From NCBI GenBank assembly GCA_947652605.1, contig OX393578.1, positions 55,993,415 to 56,057,414 on the forward strand: a stretch of 64,000 nucleotides of DNA, written 5' to 3'. Below the pieces are notes generated by a model. That model saw nothing but the letters and a program-made list of their open reading frames with translations, had not been told where the DNA came from and searched no databases. Of this stretch, positions 27,166 to 38,770 are shown piece after piece. This DNA is from Elmis aenea. Its lineage: Eukaryota > Arthropoda > Insecta > Coleoptera > Elmidae. The translations under genes and the position numbers were made by a program. The first letter of the stretch is position 1; each line of letters opens with the position of its first letter.

Positions 27166-27656
27166 CCTGCTAATAGTAAGTACAGCAATATGTTATTGCA
27201 ACTATCGTACACACAAAAAAACAATGTTAGTACAGTGTTTTAAATTCTTTTATGTACACTGCGTGTATCATGGGTTGCATGCTTACAGTGGAAATACGCA
27301 CTCCGTAAATGTTTTTTAAACATTAATAGTTGGAAAATGAAAATGATAACTCGAAAACAGTTTCTTAAGTTGAGAGAACAGTGTAAATTTAAAAATTACA
27401 AATTCTTTTTGCACAAAAAACATTATCGATCAGTCACCCTTTATCCATAATAATTTAATTTAAAATTATTAAATTACCTACTTTGTTTTTCAGCAGATGG
27501 ATTCCTATTTGTAGTAGGCTGTGATACAGGCAGAGTGATCTATGTCTCTGGTTGTGTGCTTCTGTGGCCCCTGTATTAAATTACTCGCAGATGGATTAGG
27601 TTTGGTTCTTGCATTTATGATAATATTCATCCTGGAGGTGTTGAAAAGGTTCGAGA
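27166..27656. other. Intergenic, no gene seen
   Basis: Mixed AT-rich sequence. A short direct repeat, GCAGATGGATT, occurs near 27494 and 27587. It could include part of the uncertain transcript to its right, but nothing coding can be supported. Confidence 0.4.
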
Positions 27657-28096
27657 TCAATTATCTATCCAAGAACCACGGAACACTGGTAGTATTCTAG
27701 ACCTGTAAAGAAAGAGACACGAGTGTAAGTATTTCTTTAAGTTTGGGTTAATTTGCTCTTCAGGATAACGACTCATAATTTTTTTTTGTAATATAACACT
27801 AAAAAAAGTTACCTGAACGGTGCAAAATTATCCATGCCATTAGTACTTAAAGTTAATTGTCTGTGATGTAATACAAAACGATTTACAGTTTCATTGCGAT
27901 TATGTATGGGCGCGAGGAGTGGATTTGTATTCGTATCAAAGTAGGACATTTTTCTGCAGCAAAAATGGCTGTTGGTTATCTCAATTGACTCAAACTCTAG
28001 GTTCCAGTTGAGATGGTCAAAATTACGCAATCGTTCACTGCACCAGATTGGCTTCGATGAACAGCGAATGCCCTTAAGAATTTCCCCATTACATAC
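27657..28096 (-). CDS. Uncertain two-exon fragment of unknown function
   Basis: A minus-strand open stretch (28096-27813, about 94 codons) is bounded by TTTCAG before it and GTAACT after it. The join to 27702-27657 keeps phase and ends at TGA after about 14 more residues. The predicted peptide starts VCNGEILKGIRC, has several cysteines and ends GSWIDN. I do not recognise it. No upstream exon with a start was found; the in-frame GTG near 28124 lies inside the apparent intron. It could be a real terminal gene fragment, an old transposon piece or a noncoding transcript. The main support is the paired splice signals and the matching phase. Confidence 0.3.
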
Positions 28097-28570
28097 CTGA
28101 AACAAAATAGCCAATTTTACACTCACAAAATAATCATAGTCATTTAAAAAAAGCTTTGCTTAATAAACACGAATTTTTTAAACTGTACAACAAGATCAAT
28201 ACTAATAAATACAATTAAGACGATTACAAGCTAAACTATTTCAAATTTACATTTACTGCATTATAAGAAACTTACTTATATAATTATTTTCTTAAAACAG
28301 CCGTTAGAGCAAGTAAAAATTGATTTTTACACTAATATTCATGTTATGATTAAGCTACCATAACCATGTTGAATTTTTGACAGTTCCAAAGCGAAAATGT
28401 CAATTTACAAAAATACCCTAGACTTCAACCATAATAATTGATTGAATCGTTTCTACTTATTTAAAATAATTCCAAGTTTTTCTTAAGTTGTGCACATTTT
28501 AATTAAATCCATATACATTACTTTCTGTAAAAAAATTACCTTGCTGCATGTAGAACATACACAAATAGGC

Positions 28571-28576
28571 TATAAA
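28571..28576 (+). promoter_or_regulatory. TATA-like box upstream of APRT
   Basis: TATAAA lies 74-79 bases before the chosen APRT start codon, with an ACTATAGGTCAGG stretch about 25 bases downstream that could hold the transcription start. The spacing is reasonable, but the surrounding DNA is AT-rich and chance matches are common. Confidence 0.35.
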
Positions 28577-28649
28577 TCGTATTAATTTTTACTATAGGTC
28601 AGGTTAGGTCTGGCTGAGGAGCAACAAGTGGTCGAATCCAACTTATGAC

Positions 28650-29345
28650 ATGAGTGAACAAAATTCAGAAAAAATTAATGAAATCAAACAATATGTTAAA
28701 AGCTATCCAGATTTTCCAAAACAGGGGATACTATTTAGGTAACAGCTCTTAAGTAACTAAATGAAATTTATATTTATTATTAACATTAACTTGCAGGGAC
28801 GTGTTTTCCGTGTTAACAGAACCAAAAATATTTTCCTTGTTGCGTGAAGTGCTAACAAGTTACACTAGAACCATCGTTCCACCAGTAGAATGTGTTACCG
28901 CACTTGAATCGAGAGGATTTTTATTCGGTCCAATTTTGGCATTAGATTTGGGTGTGCCGTTCGTACCAATTCGTAAAAAGGGTAAATTACCGGGACATAT
29001 AGAAGCCGTGTCGTACACACTGGAGTATGGGACAGTACGTATTTCATTACCACAATTAGCAAAAATATAATTTCAATTAAGAATATACACTGCGAGATGA
29101 CTTAAATTATGAGTGGTTATTCGTTACAGGATATCATAGAAATTCAGTCGGAGAGCATAAAGAGAGGGACTAATGTACTAGTAGTCGATGATTTGTTAGC
29201 TACGGGGGGCAGCTTGAATGCAGCTTGTAAATTAATACATAAATTGAAAGCTGAAGTAGTATGTTGTCTCGTCGTTATCGAGTTAGTTGAGTTAGAAGGC
29301 CGTGCAAAAATAAATGAACCAGTCCATTCACTGCTGCAGTACTGA
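28650..29345 (+). CDS. APRT: Adenine phosphoribosyltransferase
   Basis: Converts adenine and PRPP to AMP and pyrophosphate in cytosolic purine salvage. Three exons were joined in phase: 28650-28738, 28797-29034 and 29130-29345, with GT-AG introns of 58 and 95 bp. The product is 180 aa, the length of human APRT. It begins MSEQNSEKINEIKQYV and continues with the family signature SYPDFPKQGILFRDV. Other conserved parts are ALESRGFLFGP, IRKKGKLPG and LEYGT, then the PRPP-binding loop VLVVDDLLATGGS and the C-terminal SLLQY. The start was chosen at 28650 because the ATG five bases earlier stops after two codons. AATAAA at 29523 is a plausible poly(A) signal. The gene is intact and converges with TBC1D31, separated by a foldback element. 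Confidence 0.96.
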
Positions 29346-30019
29346 TGTCGAGAGACACGTTTTGCAACGGTATTTAAAAATAGTTTCATACTTAGTGAAA
29401 ATAGCTGATAAAGATTATGTGATAGCTTATTTTAGTGTAGTTTAAATTGAGTGCAACAATTTTACATTCCTAAGACATTTTATATTGATATTAAACCAAT
29501 TTTGGGAAATTTTTATATGAATAATAAATGAAGCAATATCAAGAATGCCATTTTTAAACCAAAGTAAAGTTATGTACTGTACTGCACTGTAAATGTATTC
29601 AATGACCAAATTTTCCCTTGCCAGTACGTTCAGTATGTTCCGTTACAAGATTATACAGGATGATTGATTGAGACCGGTACTTAAAAATATGTGAAGAATG
29701 AAAAAGGGTATGGGTCTGAAATTTTGGTTATGACCATAATGGCGTCTGATCTGTTTATTGAAAATATTTTCAATATGGCGACACTTCCGAAGATACCGGA
29801 AGTTGACGTCTACTTTCTTATTTCAAATACAATGGTCTATTTTTTATTGCATTATTGGATTAAACACATTATTTTAGAGGGACTTTTATTAGCATTCCCT
29901 AATTGTTCTGCTTTGTTGGATAAAGTAAAATGTGTTTACATTATTTTTATACAAATTGTATTATTTACTATCTAGCAAAAGTAAATTATTTGTGTGGAAT
30001 CCGCTTGAAAAAGCCTATA

Positions 30020-30365
30020 CATACTTACTATATTTATTGATAACAGGCGCCTACTCAAATACAAAACGCCTAAATAGGTATGCAATGTGCTTAACTAAGC
30101 GCCTACTTTCAGCATTTTTAGGCAACCTGCGTAGACAGAATGTTTAATTAATTGCATACCATGTAGGCGTAATATACAGTATGCAACCCACTAAACGTTG
30201 CGCCTGTTGATAGGCAACCACGACACTAACGCCTACATAGACATGCAACTGATTTGACATAACAGTTACGCAGGCTGTCTAAAAATGACGAAAGTAGGCG
30301 TTTTGTTCAGCACACTGCTTAACTACGTAGGCGTAACGTGTTAAGTGGGTTGCGTTCTGTAAGTA
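30020..30365. repeat. Quasi-palindrome rich in TAGGCGT motifs
   Basis: The left part (AAGCGCCTACTTTCAGCATTTTTAGG near 30097) is matched, inverted, by the right part (CTAAAAATGACGAAAGTAGGCGTTTTG near 30278). GCCTAC/GTAGGC motifs recur roughly every 40-60 bases. TACTTACT on the left pairs with GTAAGTA on the right. It appears to be a separate foldback element nested in the larger one. Confidence 0.6.
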
Positions 30366-31165
30366 TGAATTACAATAAAAACTGAACAATAATGTTCTAA
30401 TGACGAACAAAATTAATTTCTGCAGTATACAGGAACAAGGTAATCGTAAACTTCAATAAAAATTAAAATAAATTGGGTTAGGATTAAGTTATTAAAGATT
30501 TGGTTTTGGACCAGAACTGTTAAAACACATTTATTAGTAAAAATCCAATAAAAATTAAACAATGCAATGTTTATGTCTCAAATATGAATTAATAAAGTAT
30601 ATTGCACTAACTCAATCGAAAAAGGAAATAAAAATCAAACCATATCTGGTAACGATTAGATTATTAAAAATGTTGTTTTAGACTAGAACTGTCAAAACAC
30701 AATTTATTAGTAGAAATCCAATAAAAATTAAACAATGCAATATTTATGTCTCAAATATGGATTTATCGAGTATACTGCACTAACTCAATCGAAAAGCGAA
30801 ATAAAAATTAAAATATATCTAGCAACGATTAAGTTATTAAAAAATTTGTTTTGAATCAGAGCTGTATCAGTAAAAATCTAATAAATTAAATGATACAATC
30901 TTTATGTGTCTAATATGAATTTATGAAGTATATTGTATCGTTAATCTGTAACTTGCCTAAAATTTAAAATATTGATGATTACGAATGAGTTGTTAAGAAA
31001 TATGAATTTCTGAAGTATACTGTATTAGGTCAATCGAGAACTTGAACAAAATTAAAAATATTTAAGGTAAGGAATAAGTTATTAAGAAATTTGTTTTAGA
31101 CCATTAAATATTTCAGTAGAGAGAATTGTCGACAAAATATAAGTTCTCTTTTCACACTTCTACAC
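30366..31165. repeat. Diverged tandem repeat, about 160-175 bp unit
   Basis: Four to five copies share AATCCAATAAAAATTAAACA, TTTATGTCTCAAATATG, AGTATATTGCACTAACTCAA and GATTAAGTTATTAAAAA. AATCCAATAAA at 30542 and 30715 gives 173 bp, and the next copy is about 161 bp on. An inverted relative lies at 38771-39645. The array is contained within the foldback element at 29654-31613. Confidence 0.65.
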
Positions 31166-31763
31166 ACTTCTACACATCTAACGCCGCCATTTTTGAAGAA
31201 CAAACGCTTAAATTTGAACCATGCCTAGAAAAAACCTTGGAGTACATCCTGGAATTTTTGCAATCGATGCATTACTTACATGACGTTAGACAATATTAAG
31301 TATCACGATGAAAATCAAAAAATTTTCAAAAAAGTCCAAAAATCTAAAAAATGACTGCACTTAGGTATAGGAAATGCTAATAAAAGTCCCTCTTAAATAA
31401 CATTTTGAATCCAAATACGCAATAAAAAATAGACCATTGTATTTGAAATAAGAAAGTAGACGTCAACTTCCGGTATTTCCGGAAGTGTCGCCATCTTGAA
31501 AATATTTTCAATAAACAGATCAGGCCATTATGGTCATAACTAACATTTCAGATCCATACTCTTTTTCATTCTTTATATATTTTTAAGTACCGGTTTCAAT
31601 CAATCACCCTGTACAGTTTATTAATATCACTTTTATATATTTGCTAAATATTAGGTTCCATTATGTAATTAATATAAAAATGTAATTGTAATAGACAAAA
31701 GCAACAATTTTTATGTAAAAATATATTATGAAAAATTTAACATATTGTATATTATACAGAGGT

Positions 31764-31769
31764 TTTATT
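31764..31769 (-). terminator. Poly(A) signal candidate for TBC1D31
   Basis: AATAAA on the minus strand lies about 40 bases after the stop of the spliced model and about 80 after the stop of the read-through model. Either 3' end is therefore compatible with it. Confidence 0.5.
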
Positions 31770-31806
31770 ATTCATGATGTGTATGATACGCATCCTTTGT
31801 TCTTTT

Positions 31807-34800
31807 TTAACCTGTAAAAACGGGGGGTCAATGAACTGGCTCTTAAATTCAATAAAAATTAAAAATGACTATTTCATGGGCCTTAAAAAGTATAAGCAAT
31901 GGTTTTTTCCACCTAAAAATCCCAAGACTTGGAAGTTTTAATGATGTAATTAACTTACGTTTATTTGGAGTATTGGGTCTCGCCTCATATCCGTCTCTCG
32001 CGTCGTTCCTCAGCTGGCTGAGTTTTCCAGAAGTCTTTTTGAAATTACCACTGGAACTGCTGTCAACTTTTTTTGCTTTAACCGGACTCTGCTTCTTGGA
32101 GTTATTGTTAGGGGAAATGGAGTTTTCTTTTAAGCGAGATTCTGCCAGCATATCTAGCAGTCGACCAACTTCGATTTCTAATTCTTTGGTTTCCGCTTCC
32201 AATTGCAGCAGCTGTAAAAAATTCAAACTATATTATTGAAGCGTAGTCGGAGATCAGGAGGAATTTCTGGGTGTCAGAGTCGGGAGTTCAGGAGGAACTT
32301 CTAGTGAGTGGAGTCCGAGTTCAGGAGAAACTTCTGGTCAGTAAAGTCGGAGTTCAGGAGGAATTTCTGGTTCGGAAAAAAGTTTTGGTCAATGGAGTCA
32401 GAGTTCAGGAGGAATTTCTGGTCTGTGGAGTCGCAGATCAGGAGCAATTTCTGGTCAATAGAGTTAGAGTCGGAGTTCAGGAAGAACTTTTGGTGAGTCC
32501 GTGTTCAGGAGAAATTTCTGGTCTGTGGAGTCGGAGTTCAGAAGGTCGTGGAGATGGAATTCGGGAAAAAGTTTTGGTCAGTGGAGCCGAGTTCTGGAGG
32601 AATTTCTGGTGAGCGGAGTCTGAGTTCTGAAGAACTTTCTGGTGAGTGGAGGCGAAGTTCAGAAGGTCGTGGAGATGGAGTTCGGGAAAAAGCTTTTGTC
32701 AGTGGAGTCAGAGTTCTGGAGGGACTTCTGGTGAGTGGAGTCCGAGTTAAGGAAAAACTCCTGGTCTGTTGAGTCAGAGATTAGAAGGAATTTCTGGTCA
32801 ATAGGGTCAGAGTCGAAGTTCAGGAGAAACTTCTAGTGAGTGGAATCCGAGTTCAGGAGAAATTTCTGGTCTGTGGAGTCGTGGAGATGAAGTTCGGAAA
32901 AAAGTTTTGGTCAATGGAGTAAGAGTTCTGGAAAAATTTCTGGTCTGTGGAGTAGGAGTTCAGGAGGAATTTCTGGTCAGTGGAGTTGTAGTTCGGAAAA
33001 AAGTTTTGGTCAGTGGAGAAATTTCTGGTTAATGGAGTCCGAACTCAGGAGAAATTTCTGGTCTGTGGAGTCGGAGTTCAGAAGGTTGTGGAGATGGAGT
33101 TCGGGAAAAAGTTTTTGTCAGAGGAATCAGAGTTCTGGAGGGACTTCTGGTGAGTGGAATTCGAGTTCTGGAGAAATTTCTGGTGAGTGGAGTCCGAGTT
33201 AAGGAGAAATTTCTGGTCTGTAGAGTCAGAGATTAGAAGGAATTTCTGGTCAATGGGGTCAAAGTTGGAGTCAAACTACTAAAATTATCAGAAGTCTGAA
33301 TCAACTGTTTTATTTACAGACTTCGCAGCACTGATTTAAAATCAATTCTTACCTTCGTACTGGATTTACTATGTACATCTTTTTCTGCCAATTCAGATTC
33401 TACTTTGTTTATTAAACTGTCAATCGTAGCAATTCCTGTGGCCACATTCAACTGTCTCAGGTGCTCTTTGGATCTTGTTCCTTGCCTTATCTGTTAAAAA
33501 AACAAAAAAACAATCGCTAATCAATAACGCTAAAACCGAAAACTATGCATTTACCTCCTCCAGTTCTTCGGCAAGTAATTTTTGTTGCTTCTGCAACAAC
33601 AAATGTTCCTTATTCGTTCTTGATTTCGGAGTATCCGAATCGAGCAATCCTTCGATTTTCGCTTTGTGCTTCAATAATTCGGAGTAGTGACTGATCATCT
33701 CATCTTCGATCTTAATAATTTCCAATTCTTGAGTCGTGCGATCGTGTTCGATATCAGTAAGCAACTTCTCCACGGCCGTCTGTTTGTCTTTTGTGCTCCG
33801 TTCTGCAACTGCTTCCTTGGAAATGTTCATGACTTCTATTTCTTCTTCCAGAAGTTGCTTACGAAGATCCGCAAGGCGCTTTCGTTGTTCTGTGACTATT
33901 TTACGCTCTTCATTCACTTTTTTTCTGCACACTTTTTCCATTTCTATAACAATAATCAGTTAATACATTTTTCATACGTGATTGAATTAATTTAACCTTT
34001 TAATCTATTTTTCTCTTCGTCCTGTCGTTGTTGTCTCTTGAGTTTATCCCATTCCACCATTTGTTGTTTCTTCAGTAATTGCTCATCCTCCTTTAAGACC
34101 TGCTCTTCTCTCCTTAAAGCATCTATGTTTTTGGTCTGGTGGTCCATGAGTTTCGGGTAATTATCAAATTTCGCGTAACCCCCATGCTCCAATCTCTTGA
34201 AATCTTCCAAATATTGCCTCGGGTGTAGTTTTTCGTTTGTGCTATAAAACAAGGAGTAGCTCTTCGAGATCAGCTTTTTAACGTTGATCGGATTTTGGTT
34301 CCTGTAGAACGTTTCGAATTCTTCTACTTTGTATGTGCCAAATAGCATGTTACGTTGCAGGATGCTGTAAGCTGTGGTGCACATCAAGAGAAACGAGGGT
34401 TCGTTGCTTAAAATGTGGTCCCACAACATGCACCACTCGGCAGCCGTTAAAATCTCGGAGAACGCAGTTTCCAGAAGGGGCCACGCATAGGTCTGTGACG
34501 TGATGTTGTAAACGGTGAAATGGCATAACAGGTCGTAGTCGTGTTCCATCAATAAATGTTCTATCATTGCCAATGTGTTTATCGGAGGTAAAGGGAAATA
34601 TTCAAACCAATGCTGGCACCAGTTCACTATAATTAAAACATTTGCTGGAGAGATGTGCCAATGATGGACAGAGATGGAAAAACACAATGAAGAACTAGGA
34701 AATCATACCCCATTGAATTTTTTTTTCGAGTTTATCGAATCAATGTATATGTAAACACAAAAAACTGTGATGATACAGTTTTTAGTTTAAGTTAGAAATT

Positions 34801-37800
34801 CAATTCTGTAATTAAAGAAAATTAAACAAGGGACTGCTGGAGCCCCTACGCCACTGAAGTCAATGACATTTTTTTTTCGAGTTTATCAAATCAATTTACA
34901 CATAACCACAAAAACCTGTGATGATACAGTTATTAGTTTAAAAGTTAAATATGTAATTCCATTATTAAAGAAATATAATAAAAGGGACTGCTGGAGGCCC
35001 TACGCCACTGACGTCATTGAATTATTATAGTGAAAAACTGTGATGACACAGTTTTTAGTTTAAAAGTTAAAAATTTAATTCTGTAATTAAAGAAAATTAA
35101 ACAAGGGACTGCTGGAGCCTCTACGCCACTGAAGTCATTGACACGTTTTTTTTTGAGTTTATCAAATCAATTTATATGTAAGCACAGAAAAACTGTGATG
35201 ATACAGTTTTTAGTTTACAAGTTAAAAATTTAATTCTGTAATTAAAGAAAATTAAACAAGGGACTGCTGGAGCCCCTACGCCACTGAAGTCATTGACATG
35301 TTTTTTTTCTCGAGTTTAACAAATCAATGTACATGTAACCACGAAAAACTGTGTTGATACAGTTAATAACTTAAAAGCTGGAAATTTAATTCTGTAATTA
35401 AAGAAAATTAAACAAGGGACTGCTGGAACCCCTACGCCTCTAACGTCAATAACTTTTTTTTTCTTTGAGTTTATCTAATCAGTCTATATGTAACCACAAA
35501 AACTTTGATAATACAGTTATTAGTTTAAAAGTTAGAAATTCAATACAATAATTAAAGAAAATGAAACAAGGGACCGCTGGAACCCCTACGCCACTGACGT
35601 CATTGACATTTTTTTTGGAGTTTATTAAATCAATTTATAAGTACCCACAAAAAACTGTAATGATACAGTTTTAAAAATTAGAAATGTAATTTATAATTAA
35701 AGAAAATAAAACAAGGGACCGCTGGAACCCCTACGCCACTGACGTCATTGACATTTTTTTTGGAGTTTATTAAATCAATTTATAAGTACCCACAAAAAAC
35801 TGTAATGATACAGTTTTAAAAGTTAGAAATGTAATTTATAATTAAAGAAAATAAAACAAGGGACCGCTGGAACCCCTACGCCACTGACGTCATTGACATT
35901 TTTTTTGGAGTTTATTAAATCAATTTATATGTACCCACAAAAAACTGTGATGATACAGTTTTAAAAGTTAGAAATGTAATTCTAAATTAAAGAAAATAAA
36001 ACAAGGGACTGCTGGAGCCCCTACGCCACTGACGTCATTGTTATAATTTTTTTAAATTCTTCATATGAAATTAACCTTCACAGGCAAAAAAAATTGGCAA
36101 AATACAGATGTGGTTATTAAAACAAGTCATTTTATAGAACACTAAACGCATGTTCTATGTTGGCTCTCAAGGAGTTTTGCTGCTAGAATCGCTGCCAGTT
36201 TCTGCCCGGCCCCAACACCCTGTTTAAATAGTAAATAATAAAATAAAACAATACTTACATATAACTGAACACACCGTTTCAAAGCACAGGACCGGCTCAT
36301 TTTGAAACACCTTGACAAATGGAAACACGAATACCGGGAGGTAATTAATTTGGGCAAAAAATGGACTCCAAGTAACGATATTCGACAATAATTTCTTCAT
36401 GTTTTTTAAGGCCAACTTATTGAACAGCGGATAGTCCTTTTCTAAATTCTCGAACGCCGGTTGCGTCTTGTGGTTAATCACAGCATTGTACTGGCTGGTA
36501 TCATGAGGCAGTTGAAGAATCTTTGACCATATTTGAATTCGAAACGACTCTGGGTACTGACCGAATTCCTTCAAAATGGATCGCAGTTTATCTATGTCTA
36601 AAACTCGTTTTAGCTAAAACAATACCACACAAATATTTAAGAGATATTTTTGTCAGTATGTAAATACAGGGTGATTGATTGAGACCGGTACTTAAAAATA
36701 TATAAAGAATGAAAAAGGGTATAGATCTGAAATTTTGGTTATGACCATAATGGCATCTGATCTGTTTATTGAAAATATTTTCAAGATGGCGACACTTCCG
36801 GAAATACCGGAAGTTGACGTCTACTTTCTTATTTCAAATACAATGGTCTACTTTTTATTACGTATTTGGATTTAAAACGTTAGATAATATTACGCATCAC
36901 GAAAATCGAAAAATTTTCAAAAAAGTCCAAAAATCTAAAAAACGACTGCACTTAGGTATAGGGAATGCTAATAAAAGTCCCCCTAAAATAACGTTTTAAA
37001 TGCAAATACGCAATAAAAAATAGACCATTGTATTTGAAATAAGAAAGTAGACGTCAACTTCCGGTATTTCCGGAAGTGTCGCCATCTTGAAAATATTTTC
37101 AATAAACAGATCAGATGCCATTATGGTCATAACTAAAATTTCAGACCCATACCATTTTTCATATATTTTTAAGTACCGGTCTCAATCAATCACCCTGTAT
37201 AACAGTCGAGTGTATCAAGGGAAAAAAGTAAGTTAGACATCTCTAGAGTAACAAAAAACAGTCACACGGCAAAAAAAATTAATAGAACATAAAAATATTA
37301 TTACCTGTGAATTAATAGCCAAAATATCCGCAGTTGTTCTTTTCTTAACAGTACCGCTAGCCTTGCCGTCACGCCGTTCCTTGGGGCCCTCTTCGGGACT
37401 TTGCTTAATAAATGAAGAAATATTATACACGTTAATTTCACCAGAACTTAAAATTAGTGCAATGAATTTCCCATTAGACGAGCAATCAAACTTTATAACT
37501 TCGCAGTTCTCCGTTATGTTATACACAATGACCTCTTGCTGCATGTCGTAAAAGTATACAATCCCGTTACTTGCTAAGATTGTGAGTATTCTATTGGAGC
37601 CCCCATCGAAAGGTTGTGATATGAAGTCGATTTTTTTCACGCCGAATATATAGTCTGGGAGTACTATCGTCTTTGCTAGTGACCAAGTATCCAACAAAAA
37701 TACAGCCAGACAAGGCGAATGCCCGCTTATTACCATTGCCCTTCCATCTCTTAAGTACAAAAACAATTGTGTTACATAAAGTAAACTCCAACAAAATTTA

Positions 37801-38620
37801 AGATAAGTTAAACCGTTAAACAACAGCAAAAAAGTAAATTCTTACCTTGTAAATGTGATGGATTTCAATGAATGTTTACTCCAATTTGACTGTATCTGCT
37901 TGTATGATTCAAAAGATCCATATTTCCACACATGAATTGTATCATCATTGAAACAGGCCAAGATATTACTCGTCACTGGCATAAATAATACCTACACAGC
38001 AAGCATAATTAACAGCAGCTTACAATATATTATTGCTACTTACAGATTTCAGAACACATTCTTCTTCCAGGCTTAAAACCTGCACCTTGCTGTTGGTTTT
38101 CAGATTCCACACAATCGCTTCCGATTTACCAGAAGTCAAACATAAATAGTCGTGCGAAAAATGAATATCCGCTACCGAGTACGAGTGTCCAATTAATTCA
38201 TCCGATATTTCACCACTATGGACATTCAAAATTGTCAACTTTCCACTGCTAGTACCGATAATTAATTCACTATCATTGTAATCAGAAAACTTCAAAACTG
38301 TGCAAATGTTGAAAGTTGACAATGTCCAAAACTTATTGTTCAAAAAATCAACCACAAACACAGTACCTTTATGATCACAAGCAGCTAAAAGTTGCCCCAA
38401 TTTACTAAAACTGACAAGAACAAATCGCACCTTTTGTGTTTTGTGTGTTATAGACACTGTATGATGAAGCTGCAATACTAATCTGTGAATTGAAATTAAG
38501 TCACATACAAATCTACCTGCAAATGACCTTTATATCTTACCCGTCCTTTCTAATAGGTGTTCGTGCAAAAAGTTGTTTTTTTGTCACTTGTGTGTGATTA
38601 TTTGCCACATTTAAATTCAT
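31807..38620 (-). CDS. TBC1D31: TBC1 domain family member 31 (WDR67)
   Basis: A WD40-TBC-coiled-coil protein; vertebrate TBC1D31 is a centriolar-satellite protein needed for ciliogenesis. Exons, high to low: 38620-38541, 38482-38044, 37991-37846, 37749-37305, 36613-36259, 34626-33997, 33943-33555, 33490-33353, 32211-31959, with a tiny last exon from 31811. All junction phases agree. The start ATG gives MNLNVANNHTQVTKK. WD repeats fill about residues 25-350 (EAIVWNL, TRDGRAMVISGHS). The TBC-like domain is about 375-600 (YPESFRIQIWSKIL, NWCQHWFEYFP, SQTYAWPLLETAFSEIL), and a charged coiled coil follows to about 830. I see no canonical IxxDxxR arginine finger, so GAP activity is doubtful. The product is about 959 aa if GTAAGT at 31958 is used, or 994 aa if read through to 31849; human is about 1,066 aa. 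The exon 6 donor (GTTAAA) is weak. Confidence 0.93.
32238..33290. repeat. 33-bp GA-rich minisatellite in TBC1D31 intron 8
   Basis: About 30 copies of a unit like GAGTTCAGGAGGAATTTCTGG plus TCAGTGGAGTCG. AGTTCAGG starts at 32285, 32318 and 32351, giving an exact 33-bp period. Some units are shortened or carry a GGTCGTGGAGATGG variant. Because 33 is a multiple of three, the array leaves plus-strand frames open, with 11-residue peptide repeats. These are not credible genes because they are antisense within an intron. Confidence 0.92.
34711..36045. repeat. 145-155 bp tandem array in TBC1D31 intron 5
   Basis: Nine units share GGGACTGCTGGAGCCCCTAC, CCACTGA(C/A)GTCATTGACA, a T-rich run, GAGTTTAT(C/T)AAATCAAT and AACTGTGATGATACAGTTTT. 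GGGAC(T/C)GCT occurs at 34830, 34984, 35105, 35260, 35415, 35570, 35715, 35860 and 36005. The right-hand units are shorter (145 bp) and nearly identical. Five units contain the palindrome TGACGTCA. The array lies in the intron that splits the TBC domain. Confidence 0.92.
36665..37199. mobile_element. 535-bp MITE with long terminal inverted repeats
   Basis: The ends are TACAGGGTGATTGATTGAGA and TCAATCAATCACCCTGTA, with arms similar over about 190 bp. Each arm carries the small hairpin CTTCCGG-AAATA-CCGGAAG. No coding capacity. It sits in TBC1D31 intron 4, and terminal TA dinucleotides suggest a TA target. It is the same family as 29654-31613, whose arms it matches throughout. Confidence 0.88.
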
Positions 38621-38770
38621 ATTTCAATAGAAAACAAACCAATGACGGATGGGAAACTTTTAAATTTACACTAACATAAAACTTGCTTCATCGATAATTG
38701 CCGTAGGTTACAATTACCATAACATACAACGCATGTACTTAACATTTAAAATCGTACTATTCGTAGGGTT
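38621..38770. other. Upstream region of TBC1D31
   Basis: Short unique sequence just before the start codon with no TATA box seen. TTGCCGTAGGTTACAATTACC near 38697 contains half-site-like GTTAC motifs but nothing decisive. Confidence 0.3.

Larger units (their letters stand above)
29654..31613. mobile_element. Large foldback element with ACAGGGTG-type terminal inverted repeats
   Basis: The left end TACAGGATGATTGATTGAGA and the right end TCAATCAATCACCCTGTA are inverted copies. The arms stay similar for over 200 bp, sharing GACCGGTACTTAAAAATAT, the internal hairpin CTTCCGG...CCGGAAG and TTGACGTCTACTTTCTTATT. Terminal TA on both sides suggests a TA target site, as in Tc1/mariner-derived elements. 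About 1.3 kb of other repeats lies between the arms. No transposase was recognised; the 94- and 71-codon frames at 29691-30147 are arm sequence. The complete short relative is at 36665-37199. Confidence 0.8.

Noticed and set aside
29144..29389. 81-codon minus-strand frame opposite APRT exon 3
   Set aside because: It is a shadow of a conserved coding exon on the other strand.
29691..30147. Overlapping plus-strand frames of 94 and 71 codons
   Set aside because: They lie in the inverted-repeat arm and the nested quasi-palindrome of a noncoding element.
32271..32772. Plus-strand frames with 11-residue repeats, possible repetitive protein
   Set aside because: The 33-bp minisatellite period explains the open frames. 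They are antisense within an intron of TBC1D31.
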